A stretch of 6,001 nt of DNA from Thermoleophilia bacterium (GTDB taxonomy: Bacteria; Actinomycetota; Thermoleophilia; Gaiellales; F1-60-MAGs149). The notes below the pieces were generated by a model that ran no database searches, was not told the origin of the DNA, and saw only the letters and a list, made by a program, of their open reading frames with translations. Each line of letters starts with the position of its first letter. Within the stretch, counting starts at the first letter, position 1. The stretch spans positions 1 through 6,001 of the forward strand of contig JAEMTW010000122.1 of NCBI GenBank assembly GCA_016462095.1, in the 5' to 3' direction. Positions 1 through 5,996 of this stretch are shown here, one piece after another. Made by a program: the position numbers and the translations under genes.

Positions 1-821
1 GCCTCCTTCGCACGCGCGATACCCATCATGCCGTTGGCGTTGGCCTGGTCGTAGACGCAGAGCCCACCGGCCTCGTGAACGAGGCGTGTGAACTCCTTGA
101 TGTGCGGGTTGTAGATCCCGGTGTCTTCGGGGTTCGTGATGACGATGCCCGCCGTGCGATCGGACAGCGCGGCCTTCAGCGCGTCAACCTCGGGATAGCC
201 ATTCGGGCCGGGGTAGAGCTGGATGATCTTGTAGCCGGCCGAGTACGGACCCGACTGGTCGCAGGGGTGCGAGAAGATCGACGAGATGATCTCGTTGCGC
301 TGCTCGCCCTCGCCGCGCGAGCGATGGTACGCACGCACGATCGAGGCGTTGGTGTAGACAGCCGCCGAGCCCGAAGGGGGCTGCAGCGTGAAGCGGTCCA
401 GGCCCGAAATTGCGCACAACATCTGCTCGAGACGCCAGAGAATCTCGAGGATCCCCTGCACCGTGTCGACATGCTGGAGCGGATGCAGACCAGACACCTC
501 GGGCAGACGCACGAGATGCTCATTGACCTTCGGCGAGTACTTCATCGTGCAGGTGCCAAGGCCAAAGTCGACGGCGACGTCGTTGCCCATCGTCTCCTGC
601 GAGAGACGCATGAAGTGCCGCATCAACTGTGGCTGAGCGACCTCTGGCAGGCGCGGTGGCTCGGCGCGCTGGAAGCTCGCGGGGATGCCGCTGAGTGCGT
701 CGGGCACACGAGCAATGATCTCCGCCTCGGGTGCCGAGGGGATGAAGCCACGCTCGCCGGGCGTACCAATCTCCGAGAGCAGGGGCTCGTTCCAACGAGC
801 CTGCTGAAACTGCGCGGTCAT
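1..821 (-). CDS. gcvPB: Glycine dehydrogenase (P-protein) subunit 2-like PLP enzyme, divergent, C-terminus cut by window edge
   Basis: The reading frame is open from ATG at 821 to the left edge, giving 273 residues of a family usually near 480-520. The PLP-lysine region (HKT motif) lies beyond the edge. In the glycine cleavage system this subunit pairs with GcvPA to decarboxylate glycine onto lipoyl-H-protein in the cytoplasm. Family marks seen: PPRLPEV at about residues 55-61, GLGTCTMKYSPK at 87-98 (usual form PLGSCTMKYNPK), and a YDQANAN strand at 257-263. Oddities: the usual DGANxN reads DQANAN, and the usual SAHGTNPA segment reads SHPCDQSGP at 184-192, so substrate or cofactor contacts probably differ. 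The start overlaps the stop of the subunit 1 gene (ATGA). A GGAGG at 833-829, seven bases upstream, supports it. Membership of the P-protein family is firm; true glycine cleavage activity is not. A frame-specific reading of every codon found no internal stop. Confidence 0.88.
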   Translation of the reverse strand, partial: MTAQFQQARWNEPLLSEIGTPGERGFIPSAPEAEIIARVPDALSGIPASFQRAEPPRLPEVAQPQLMRHFMRLSQETMGNDVAVDFGLGTCTMKYSPKVNEHLVRLPEVSGLHPLQHVDTVQGILEILWRLEQMLCAISGLDRFTLQPPSGSAAVYTNASIVRAYHRSRGEGEQRNEIISSIFSHPCDQSGPYSAGYKIIQLYPGPNGYPEVDALKAALSDRTAGIVITNPEDTGIYNPHIKEFTRLVHEAGGLCVYDQANANGMMGIARAKE

Positions 822-2191
822 GCCAACACCTCCGTCAGAACTTCGACAAGTCGATCGATGTCGTCCTTCGTGTGTACCTCAGTGACTGCCCACAGCGACG
901 AGCGGCCGAGGGTTGGGAAATCGACGGACAGATCCTTGCCGCCGAAGATGCCACGAGCGCGCAGTGCGTCATCGACTGCGGCGACCTCGTGGTTGTCGTA
1001 CGTGATCACAAACTCCTTCAGGATCGGACCGCTAAAGCGTGGTCCGGTCACACCGGGGATCTCGCCGAGGCGCTCCGCCGCGTAGCGCGAGCGCTGCATC
1101 AGTCCCTCGCCAAGTTCGCGCAGCCCCTGCGGTCCAAGCAGACCGAGGTAGGCCGCGGCCGTGATTGCCCACAGTGCCGTGGTGGTGCCGCCATTCTGCG
1201 ACCCCTCGCCACGCTTGACGTAGTGCGTGCGATCGAAGTTGAGGTAGCCGAAGCCGTTCTGGCCAGGCTCGAGCGTCTCCGTCTTCGCAAAGATGAAGGC
1301 AGGGCAGCTCTCGATCACGGCGGGATCGTTGTGGAACGCGAGGTAGCCAGAGAGGCCGCCGCCGTAGCTCATGTGCATGCCGAGTGGCTGGACATCGCCG
1401 ACCGCGAAGTCGGCACCAAACGAGCCGGGTGCGGCGAGCAGGCCGAGGCCCGTCGGGTCGGCACCAACGACGGCGAGCGCGCCGTGCTCGTGCGCGAGTT
1501 CGACAACCTCTGGAGCCTGAAAGTCGACAACGCCGAGGGCGTTCGGATACTCGATATAGACCGCCGCGACATCGTCGGCGAGCGCAGCACGCAGCGCGTC
1601 GAGATCGAGCAGTCCGGTCTCTTCGTTGAACGGGATTTCGTCGACCTGAACGTCGTGGCTGAGATAGTCGGCAAAGACGAGTCGGCGATCGAGTAAGAGA
1701 GCTGCCGGCACGAGGACGCGCTTGCGTCCCGTCAGCATCACGCTGCTGCGCAGCGCCATTGCGGCGGCGGTCGACCAGTCGTAGTTCGGGGTCGTGACAA
1801 CGTCGAGCTCGACGAGTTCGGCCATCAAATCCTGGAACTCCCAGAGCGCCTGCAGACGACCATGGTCGCCGTAGGTGTCGCCCGCGTACGAGGTGACAAA
1901 CTCGCCGCGCCGGTTGATCTCGTCACAGACGGCGGGCACCTCATGCTGGTAGCAGCCGGCGCCAAGAAAACTGAGCATCTCGGTGGCGGGCGTGTTCTTG
2001 TTGAGGATGCCGGTGACGTGGCGACGCAGTCGTCCCTCTTCGGGGATGCCCTCCTCGAGCGGTAGGCGGTCGTTGTAGCGCAGCTCTTTCGGCACCGTCG
2101 TGTAGAGGTCGTCAATCGACTTGGCACCGATGATCCGCAGCATCTCTGCGCGCACCTCCGGGGCCGAGTTGGGGATGTAAGGATGAGGCAT
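818..2191 (-). CDS. gcvPA: Glycine dehydrogenase (P-protein) subunit 1-like protein, divergent
   Basis: The protein is 457 residues, the normal length for GcvPA, the partner of the PLP-binding subunit in split P-proteins. The N-terminus (MPHPYIPNS, then EMLRIIGAKSIDDLY) matches the usual start of the family, and GAGCYQHEVP at 77-86 is the conserved GAGxYxHxxP. Three strongly conserved blocks are replaced. The TPYQPEISQG-type loop reads AGDTYGDHG after EFVTSY (about 103-111). The SMYDGATA block reads NYDWSTAA (136-143). The REQHIRRxxATSNICTNQ block reads RTHYVKRGEGSQNGGTTT. This looks like a paralogue with altered active-site walls rather than sequence decay, because the frame is intact and the rest of the fold is kept. 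Start choice: ATG at 2191 has GGAG at 2203-2200 eight bases upstream and fits the family N-terminus. A GTG at 2200, overlapping the previous stop as GTGA, would add three residues. It is coupled to the kinase-like gene upstream and to subunit 2 downstream. Confidence 0.88.
   Translation of the reverse strand: MPHPYIPNSAPEVRAEMLRIIGAKSIDDLYTTVPKELRYNDRLPLEEGIPEEGRLRRHVTGILNKNTPATEMLSFLGAGCYQHEVPAVCDEINRRGEFVTSYAGDTYGDHGRLQALWEFQDLMAELVELDVVTTPNYDWSTAAAMALRSSVMLTGRKRVLVPAALLLDRRLVFADYLSHDVQVDEIPFNEETGLLDLDALRAALADDVAAVYIEYPNALGVVDFQAPEVVELAHEHGALAVVGADPTGLGLLAAPGSFGADFAVGDVQPLGMHMSYGGGLSGYLAFHNDPAVIESCPAFIFAKTETLEPGQNGFGYLNFDRTHYVKRGEGSQNGGTTTALWAITAAAYLGLLGPQGLRELGEGLMQRSRYAAERLGEIPGVTGPRFSGPILKEFVITYDNHEVAAVDDALRARGIFGGKDLSVDFPTLGRSSLWAVTEVHTKDDIDRLVEVLTEVLA
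829..833 (-). promoter_or_regulatory. Shine-Dalgarno GGAGG of the subunit 2 gene
   Basis: On the minus strand GGAGG ends seven bases before the ATG at 821. It lies inside the last codons of the subunit 1 gene. Together with the ATGA stop/start overlap it decides the start of subunit 2 and points to coupled translation of the two subunits, as expected for a heteromeric enzyme needing equal amounts. Confidence 0.75.
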
Positions 2192-2196
2192 CGCAG

Positions 2197-3288
2197 TCAC
2201 TCCACTCGGTAAATGGTCTCTTCGTCGTAGCCCGTGACTAGCTTGTGCCAGCCACGCAGCTCGTTATCTGTCGCTTCGTCTCCGGTATCGACCAACAACG
2301 GTCGACCTCCCAATGCGGCGAGTTTGGCAGGTGTAGCGACCACGGTCAATCTCCCGATCCCAGCCCGTCGTAAAACGGCGGGGGAGAGCTGCTGGTTGCC
2401 GCGGCCAAGAACAAACCCCTGACCGCCGATCGGCGTCACCACGATGTCCGCACCGTCATCGGTGAGTGCGGCCAGCAGTTCGGCCTCCGACCCATCATGG
2501 ACGACGACCTCGCCATCGCGAACGAGGTCGACACCGAGCAGCGAGGTCTGCAGTCCGAGGGCTGCACCGACGGCCGCGAGTGTCGTGCCACAGCCGAGCA
2601 GAAGCGTCGTGCCCCGAGTGCGTTCGGCGACGCGATCTGCGATGCCGCTCACGGTCGCCTGGTCCTCGTCGTTGCTTGGCGACTTGGTCCCAGCGACGAG
2701 ACCCGGACCGAGTGGGACGCGGAGCGTGCCGTAGAGACGCGGGCCAATACGACCATGGGCCGTGCTGCTGTCGTCGAGATCGACCACCTCCGCCACGCGC
2801 TCGCGGCGACGTCCCACGTACCACGCGGCAGCCAACTCGCCGGCCGCGCGTGGCGACTGAGCGAAGGTTGCGCTTTGAATCTTGACGCCCGCGGGGATGC
2901 CGAGTGCAACGATCGTTTCGCCGACCGTGCTGCAGACATCGCGTGCCGTGCCATCGCCGCCGGCGAAGAGGATCAGTTCGACACCCGCCGCTGCGAGCGC
3001 GGCAACGGCGGCACAGGTATCGGCTGCCGTCGATTGTGTCCCGTCGATTGCTGCTCCAACAACGAGCGTTGGCTCGCGCCCTGCGAGGAGCATGCTGGTC
3101 TCGCCCATGTCGCCACCCGCGCAGGCGATCGGCAGGTCGGGCGGTAGTTGGCGGAGCGCGAGTGCGGCGCGTTCATGCGCGTGGGGGATAGCGCCCAACG
3201 CCCGTGCCTGCTCGACGAGTCCGTCGGTGCCCTTCAGTCCCACGCTGCCGCCGAGGCCCGCGACGGGATTGACCACGAGACCGATCAT
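2197..3288 (-). CDS. ATP-NAD kinase family protein (COG3199, AcoX/NAD-kinase-like)
   Basis: The protein is 363 residues, close to the family norm. Motifs in order: NPVAG at 7-11, GGDMGE at 58-63, GTQSTAADT at 83-91, the diacylglycerol/NAD-kinase nucleotide signature FAGGDGTARD at 108-117, then GIPAGVKIQSATFA. Near the C-terminus are TPIGGQGFVLGRGNQQ and LLVDTGDEATD. All COG3199 signatures are present, so the protein is probably active. The family is predicted to phosphorylate NAD or a related substrate with ATP or polyphosphate, but the substrate is not established and the label NAD kinase is by homology only. It sits second in the minus-strand operon. Its ATG overlaps the stop of the creatininase-family gene as ATGA, and no Shine-Dalgarno is visible ahead of it, so translation probably depends on re-initiation. 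It could instead phosphorylate a pathway intermediate, as other GGDGT-fold kinases act on lipids or sugars. Confidence 0.88.
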   Translation of the reverse strand: MIGLVVNPVAGLGGSVGLKGTDGLVEQARALGAIPHAHERAALALRQLPPDLPIACAGGDMGETSMLLAGREPTLVVGAAIDGTQSTAADTCAAVAALAAAGVELILFAGGDGTARDVCSTVGETIVALGIPAGVKIQSATFAQSPRAAGELAAAWYVGRRRERVAEVVDLDDSSTAHGRIGPRLYGTLRVPLGPGLVAGTKSPSNDEDQATVSGIADRVAERTRGTTLLLGCGTTLAAVGAALGLQTSLLGVDLVRDGEVVVHDGSEAELLAALTDDGADIVVTPIGGQGFVLGRGNQQLSPAVLRRAGIGRLTVVATPAKLAALGGRPLLVDTGDEATDNELRGWHKLVTGYDEETIYRVE

Positions 3289-4025
3289 GCGTCGGTCAGA
3301 TGAGCGGCGAGGCGATCGGCTGCCGCTTCGATCATCAGCTCGCCGAGCTCGCGCGTGGCGGTGGTTGGATTGCCGTAGACGCCGCTGGGCGCTTCGGTCA
3401 GCGGGCGGGGCGCACGGATGATCGGGTCGCTCGAGCCCGGTCCCTCCGACAGCTCTTTTCCGGCCGGCGCGGGCAGGCGTTCGTCAACGGCAAGTCCACC
3501 GAGGTACAGCGCGATCGAGGTCTCGACCTCACCGGCATGGCCCACGCCACCACCATCGCTTGGCGACAATGCCTTGATGCGCTCGGGGTCGACGAGCGTC
3601 CAGTACGAGAGGAACTCGACGACCGTGGTGTCTGCGACGAGGCCGCCGACAGCCGTCACTGCTGGCCCGATATTGCCGGCGTGACCATTGACGATTGTCA
3701 GTCGCTGAAAGCCCGCGGCGGCAGCCGAGCGTGCCACGTCGCTGACGAGCGAGACCAGCGTCGTGGGCGAGAGCGACCAGGTCGCGCCGAGTGGGAGCCA
3801 GTGGTCGGACGAGCCGAACGGCAGGCCAGGCAACAGCGCGACATCGCGCGGACAGCGCTCGGCGGCGCGATCGCAGACGGCCTGCGCCGAGGCGAGATCA
3901 AATCCCGTCACGAGGTGTGTGCCGTGTTGCTCAGTCGAGCCAATCGCCCACAGCGCCGGCGCACCGGCGGCGGCGAGGGCGCGAACTTCGGGTGCGGCGA
4001 GCAGAGCAAGACGATGCGCAGTCAT
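3285..4025 (-). CDS. Creatininase-family metal-dependent amidohydrolase
   Basis: The protein is 246 residues, typical of the creatininase/creatinine amidohydrolase family (about 230-270). These cytoplasmic metalloenzymes open cyclic or linear amide bonds; relatives include creatininase, the mycofactocin protein MftE and the archaeal formamide hydrolase ArfB. Family marks: GSTEQHGTHLVTGFD at 29-43 with probable metal ligands E32, H34 and D43; VNGHAGN at 112-118; HAGEVETS at 163-170. All expected ligand positions are filled, so it should be catalytic. It is the first gene of the minus-strand operon. Its ATG lies six bases after a TATCGT -10 box with no room for a Shine-Dalgarno, so the mRNA is probably leaderless. 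No mycofactocin genes are nearby, which argues against MftE. Its place beside P-protein-like genes suggests that it releases the amino acid that the PLP enzyme then uses, but that is inference. Confidence 0.88.
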   Translation of the reverse strand: MTAHRLALLAAPEVRALAAAGAPALWAIGSTEQHGTHLVTGFDLASAQAVCDRAAERCPRDVALLPGLPFGSSDHWLPLGATWSLSPTTLVSLVSDVARSAAAAGFQRLTIVNGHAGNIGPAVTAVGGLVADTTVVEFLSYWTLVDPERIKALSPSDGGGVGHAGEVETSIALYLGGLAVDERLPAPAGKELSEGPGSSDPIIRAPRPLTEAPSGVYGNPTTATRELGELMIEAAADRLAAHLTDA

Positions 4026-4030
4026 GGCGA

Positions 4031-4036
4031 TACGAT
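4031..4036 (+). promoter_or_regulatory. Predicted -10 box of the plus-strand RraA-like gene
   Basis: TACGAT fits TANNNT and ends six bases before GTG at 4043, the spacing expected for a leaderless transcript. No good -35 hexamer is seen at the matching distance (around 4007-4014), so the promoter may be weak or activator dependent. It overlaps by five bases the -10 box predicted for the opposite strand. Confidence 0.4.
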
Positions 4037-4059
4037 AGTGCTGTGTCGCACGTCGTCAA
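4032..4059 (-). promoter_or_regulatory. Predicted sigma-70-type promoter of the minus-strand operon
   Basis: Read on the minus strand, a -35 box TTGACG (4059-4054) is followed by a 16-base spacer and a -10 box TATCGT (4037-4032). Six bases then lead to the ATG at 4025, so transcription would begin at or next to the start codon and give a leaderless mRNA. The -35 differs from TTGACA at one base, and the -10 fits the TANNNT pattern. The -35 lies inside the first codons of the divergent RraA-like gene. This is a prediction from sequence only. Confidence 0.55.
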
Positions 4060-4687
4060 CAAAACGGTTGCCGCCATGAGCGCCGCGTTGGCTTCGGACT
4101 GCCTTGATCGGCTGGGCTTCCGCAACCAGGTGCTCGACCCGCGTGTCGTCGCGCTCGAGCCGGGCATGCGCGTGATCGGACCTGCTCACACGTTGCTCGC
4201 CAGCGACCAGCCAGGCGACGCCAGCGACCCGTACGCGGGTGAGATCGCGGCCGTTGATGCGATTGCTCTGGGCACCGTCGTGGTCATCAGTACCTGTCGC
4301 GAGGCCGCGATCTGGGGCGAGCTGCTCGCCACCAGCGCGACGGCTCGCGGTGCGGTCGGTGTGGTCAGCGACGCTCCGGTACGGGACACGCAGCAACTCT
4401 GCGCGATGGGCTTTGCCACCTTCTGCGTCGGTGCATCGCCACGCGACTCGCAGGGGCGCGTGTCGATCGCGGCGCATACCGTTGCGATCACCTGTGCGGG
4501 CGTCGAGATTGCCCCCGGCGACCTGATCGTTGGCGATCGCGATGGTGTCGTCGCAATTCCCCAGCAGGCGATCGACGAGGTGGTTCGGCTGGCGGGGGAG
4601 AAGCTCCAAGGCGAAGACACGGTGCGTGCCGCACTCGCCGCCGGCCAGACGTTGCGCAGCGTCTTCGACGACCACCGCATTCTCTAG
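4043..4687 (+). CDS. RraA-like / 4-hydroxy-4-methyl-2-oxoglutarate aldolase family protein
   Basis: The protein is 214 residues and belongs to the RraA-like family (COG0684). Members are mostly divalent-metal aldolases or decarboxylases of keto acids such as HMG and oxaloacetate; the namesake RraA inhibits RNase E. Marks seen: an N-terminal SDCLDRLGF segment at 18-26, WGELLATSATARG at 91-103, then GVVSDAPVRD, whose R114 and D115 match the substrate-binding and metal-binding pair of the aldolases. The usual DGxxRD reads DAPVRD, one glycine changed to alanine. The C-terminal GDLIVGDRDGVVAIP is also typical. Start choice: GTG at 4043 lies six bases after a TACGAT -10 box. ATG at 4076 would shorten the protein by 11 residues and has no Shine-Dalgarno either. 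A catabolic aldolase/decarboxylase fits the neighbouring isomerase genes better than an RNase regulator; the substrate is unknown. Confidence 0.85.
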   Translation: MSHVVNKTVAAMSAALASDCLDRLGFRNQVLDPRVVALEPGMRVIGPAHTLLASDQPGDASDPYAGEIAAVDAIALGTVVVISTCREAAIWGELLATSATARGAVGVVSDAPVRDTQQLCAMGFATFCVGASPRDSQGRVSIAAHTVAITCAGVEIAPGDLIVGDRDGVVAIPQQAIDEVVRLAGEKLQGEDTVRAALAAGQTLRSVFDDHRIL

Positions 4688-4709
4688 TCGTTCTCTAGCT
4701 CCGCCGCCT

Positions 4710-4787
4710 TCAACTTTGCTTTGGGGTCAGGCCCCTATGCAAAGTTGATCAACTTTGCATAGGGGCCTGACCCCAAAGCAAAGTTGA
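4710..4787. repeat. 78-bp perfect palindrome formed by two head-to-head REP-like hairpin units
   Basis: The arms 4710-4748 and 4749-4787 are exact reverse complements over 39 bp with no spacer, centred on TGATCA. Each half is itself a hairpin: unit 1 is 4711-4747 and unit 2 is 4750-4786. Each has a nine-bp outer stem (CAACTTTGC with GCAAAGTTG), a small internal bulge, and a GGGG/CCCC inner stem closing a five-base loop. This design resembles paired REP/BIME elements or a small non-autonomous mobile palindrome. It lies 22 bases after the RraA-like stop codon and 58 bases before the VOC gene. It could end transcription or protect mRNA ends, but no T-tract follows, so a classical intrinsic terminator is not supported. 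Confidence 0.9.
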
Positions 4788-4834
4788 CCTGCGCCCACTC
4801 GCCGTGCTTGGATTGCGTCCACGAAGGCGCGGAG

Positions 4835-4841
4835 AAGGAGG
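4835..4841 (+). promoter_or_regulatory. Strong Shine-Dalgarno of the VOC gene
   Basis: AAGGAGG stands four bases before ATG at 4846. It selects this ATG over the in-frame ATG at 4804, whose extra residues (rich in arginine and glycine) do not belong to the VOC fold. This strong site contrasts with the absence of any such site at the two divergent genes. Confidence 0.75.
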
Positions 4842-4845
4842 AGCG

Positions 4846-5202
4846 ATGGGTGGATTCGAGCGAGGCCAGTTCGATCACATCGGAGTCGTTACCGAGGAGC
4901 ATCAGCACGGCGAGACGTGGGTCGAGGCGACGCGGGTGTGGGTCACCAACCCGCGTGCTCATTCGCACCACGTCGAATTTTTGCGCTTCGAGCCCGACAC
5001 GCCCGTGACCGGACCACTCCGCACCGACCCGCACGTGGCGTACCGCGTGACAGATCTCGAGGCCGCGATTGGTGACGACGAGGTATTGCTCGAACCGTTC
5101 GTGGTGGGTGACGGTTTCGCCCGCGTTGCCTTCGTCCGCGTCGGCGGAGCACTCGTCGAGTACATGGAATATGCAGACCCCAATGAGGAGGGATGGTTCT
5201 GA
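4846..5202 (+). CDS. VOC (glyoxalase/epimerase-fold) family metalloprotein
   Basis: The protein is 118 residues, the length of a single VOC domain made of two beta-alpha-beta-beta-beta modules. Candidate metal ligands occur at the expected places: H11 in FDHIGVV and E44 in HHVEFLRF for the first module, H63 in PHVAYRVTDLEAA and E105 (or E108) in VEYMEY for the second. All four are present, so metal-dependent chemistry is likely. VOC enzymes include glyoxalase I, methylmalonyl-CoA epimerase and ring-cleavage dioxygenases; this one cannot be assigned to any of them. Its stop overlaps the next ATG (TGATG), so it is coupled to the sugar isomerase gene and probably acts in the same pathway, for example on an isomer or a reactive carbonyl by-product. 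It may be transcribed separately from the RraA-like gene because the palindrome lies between them. Confidence 0.78.
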   Translation: MGGFERGQFDHIGVVTEEHQHGETWVEATRVWVTNPRAHSHHVEFLRFEPDTPVTGPLRTDPHVAYRVTDLEAAIGDDEVLLEPFVVGDGFARVAFVRVGGALVEYMEYADPNEEGWF

Positions 5203-5996
5203 TGAACAACCGACTGGCAGGACACACGAACTCGTACCACTCGTACGACTTCGATCAGGCGCTGACAGGCATCGTCGAAGCCGGCTACGACGCGGTCGAG
5301 TTGACCGCCGTCCTCGGCTGGACTGAGCACGTCGATCTCGATGCTCCCCAGGCCGAGCTGCGCGCTCGTCTCGCGGACTACGGTCTCGACCTGACGGTGC
5401 TCAGCGCACACTCCGACCTGACGACACCGGAGGGCGTCGAGCTCGGCATCAAGGCCGTCCGTTGGTGCGCCGACTACGGCGTCCCCGTCATGAACACCGC
5501 AATCGGTGGGCACTCGAGCCAGGACGAGAACGAGTCGGCGTTCCTCGAGGGCATCACGCGCCTGGCGGAAGCAGCCGACGACGCTGGCGTCGATGTCGCC
5601 CTCGAGATCCACGGCGACATCATGGCCACCGGCGCCAAGACGCTGCCGCTGCTCGAGCGTATCGGCCACCCACGTGTGCTGGTTGCCTACGACACCGCGA
5701 ACTGCGAGTTCTACGGTGACACCGCCGCGGCCGACGACATCGCGACGATGCTCCCGTACCTCAGCAACGTCCACCTCAAGGACAAGCGCGGCGGTCCTGG
5801 CGTCTGGGACTTTCCTGGTCCAGGCGACGGTCACGTCGACTTCGCCGCCATCCTTGGTGTGCTCGAAGCGGGTGGCTACACAGGGCCGTTGTCCGTTGAG
5901 ATCGAGTTTCAAGGCGAGCCATGGCCGCCGCTGGCGGAGGTGACAGAGGCAATGGCGCGCTCGCGTGTGCATCTCAACGCGCTCGGGCTCGGATGA
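5202..5996 (+). CDS. Sugar phosphate isomerase/epimerase (xylose-isomerase-like TIM barrel)
   Basis: The protein is 264 residues, the usual size for the AP-endonuclease-2/xylose-isomerase-like TIM-barrel family (PF01261), which holds hydroxypyruvate isomerase, D-tagatose 3-epimerase and inosose isomerase or dehydratase. Motifs: GYDAVEL at 28-34, H70, ALEIHGD with E136, AYDTAN with D164, NVHLKDK with H191, GDGHVDF at 208-214, and SVEIE with E233. E136, D164, H191 and E233 correspond to the four metal ligands of this family, so an active metal-dependent isomerase or epimerase is expected; the sugar or keto-acid substrate is open. Start choice: ATG at 5202 overlaps the VOC stop (TGATG) and has GGAGG at 5187-5191, ten bases upstream. 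ATG at 5193 is only one base from that site and would add three residues. No signal peptide is seen, so it is cytoplasmic. Confidence 0.87.
   Translation: MNNRLAGHTNSYHSYDFDQALTGIVEAGYDAVELTAVLGWTEHVDLDAPQAELRARLADYGLDLTVLSAHSDLTTPEGVELGIKAVRWCADYGVPVMNTAIGGHSSQDENESAFLEGITRLAEAADDAGVDVALEIHGDIMATGAKTLPLLERIGHPRVLVAYDTANCEFYGDTAAADDIATMLPYLSNVHLKDKRGGPGVWDFPGPGDGHVDFAAILGVLEAGGYTGPLSVEIEFQGEPWPPLAEVTEAMARSRVHLNALGLG

Noticed and set aside
75..1085. Long plus-strand open frame (336 codons) opposite the P-protein-like genes
   Set aside because: It is antisense to two well-recognised family members and straddles their junction. Its product is arginine-rich with no recognisable domain, a common by-product of high-GC codon bias.
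3791..4042. N-terminal extension of the RraA-like frame back to ATG 3791
   Set aside because: The extension lies antisense to the creatininase-family gene, is arginine-rich, and adds about 84 residues absent from this family. GTG 4043 or ATG 4076 fits better.
4022..4675. Minus-strand frame opposite the RraA-like gene
   Set aside because: It is a shadow frame without domain motifs, and it would run through the predicted divergent promoter.
4680..4698. Direct repeat TTCTCTAG at 4680-4687 and 4691-4698
   Set aside because: Eight bases separated by three is short, does not flank the palindrome as a target duplication would, and partly consists of the stop codon of the RraA-like gene.
4710..4787. 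Palindrome as a classical intrinsic terminator or a CRISPR repeat
   Set aside because: No T-run follows either arm, and there are only two inverted units with no spacers, so neither a Rho-independent terminator nor a CRISPR array is supported.
4735..5034. Minus-strand frame of 99 codons reaching into the palindrome
   Set aside because: It is antisense to the VOC gene, with its end supplied by the palindrome, and it shows no family features.
4959..5972. Long minus-strand open frame (337 codons) opposite the VOC and isomerase genes
   Set aside because: The plus strand encodes two proteins with complete metal-ligand sets and good ribosome sites here. The antisense frame spans both genes and shows no known motif.
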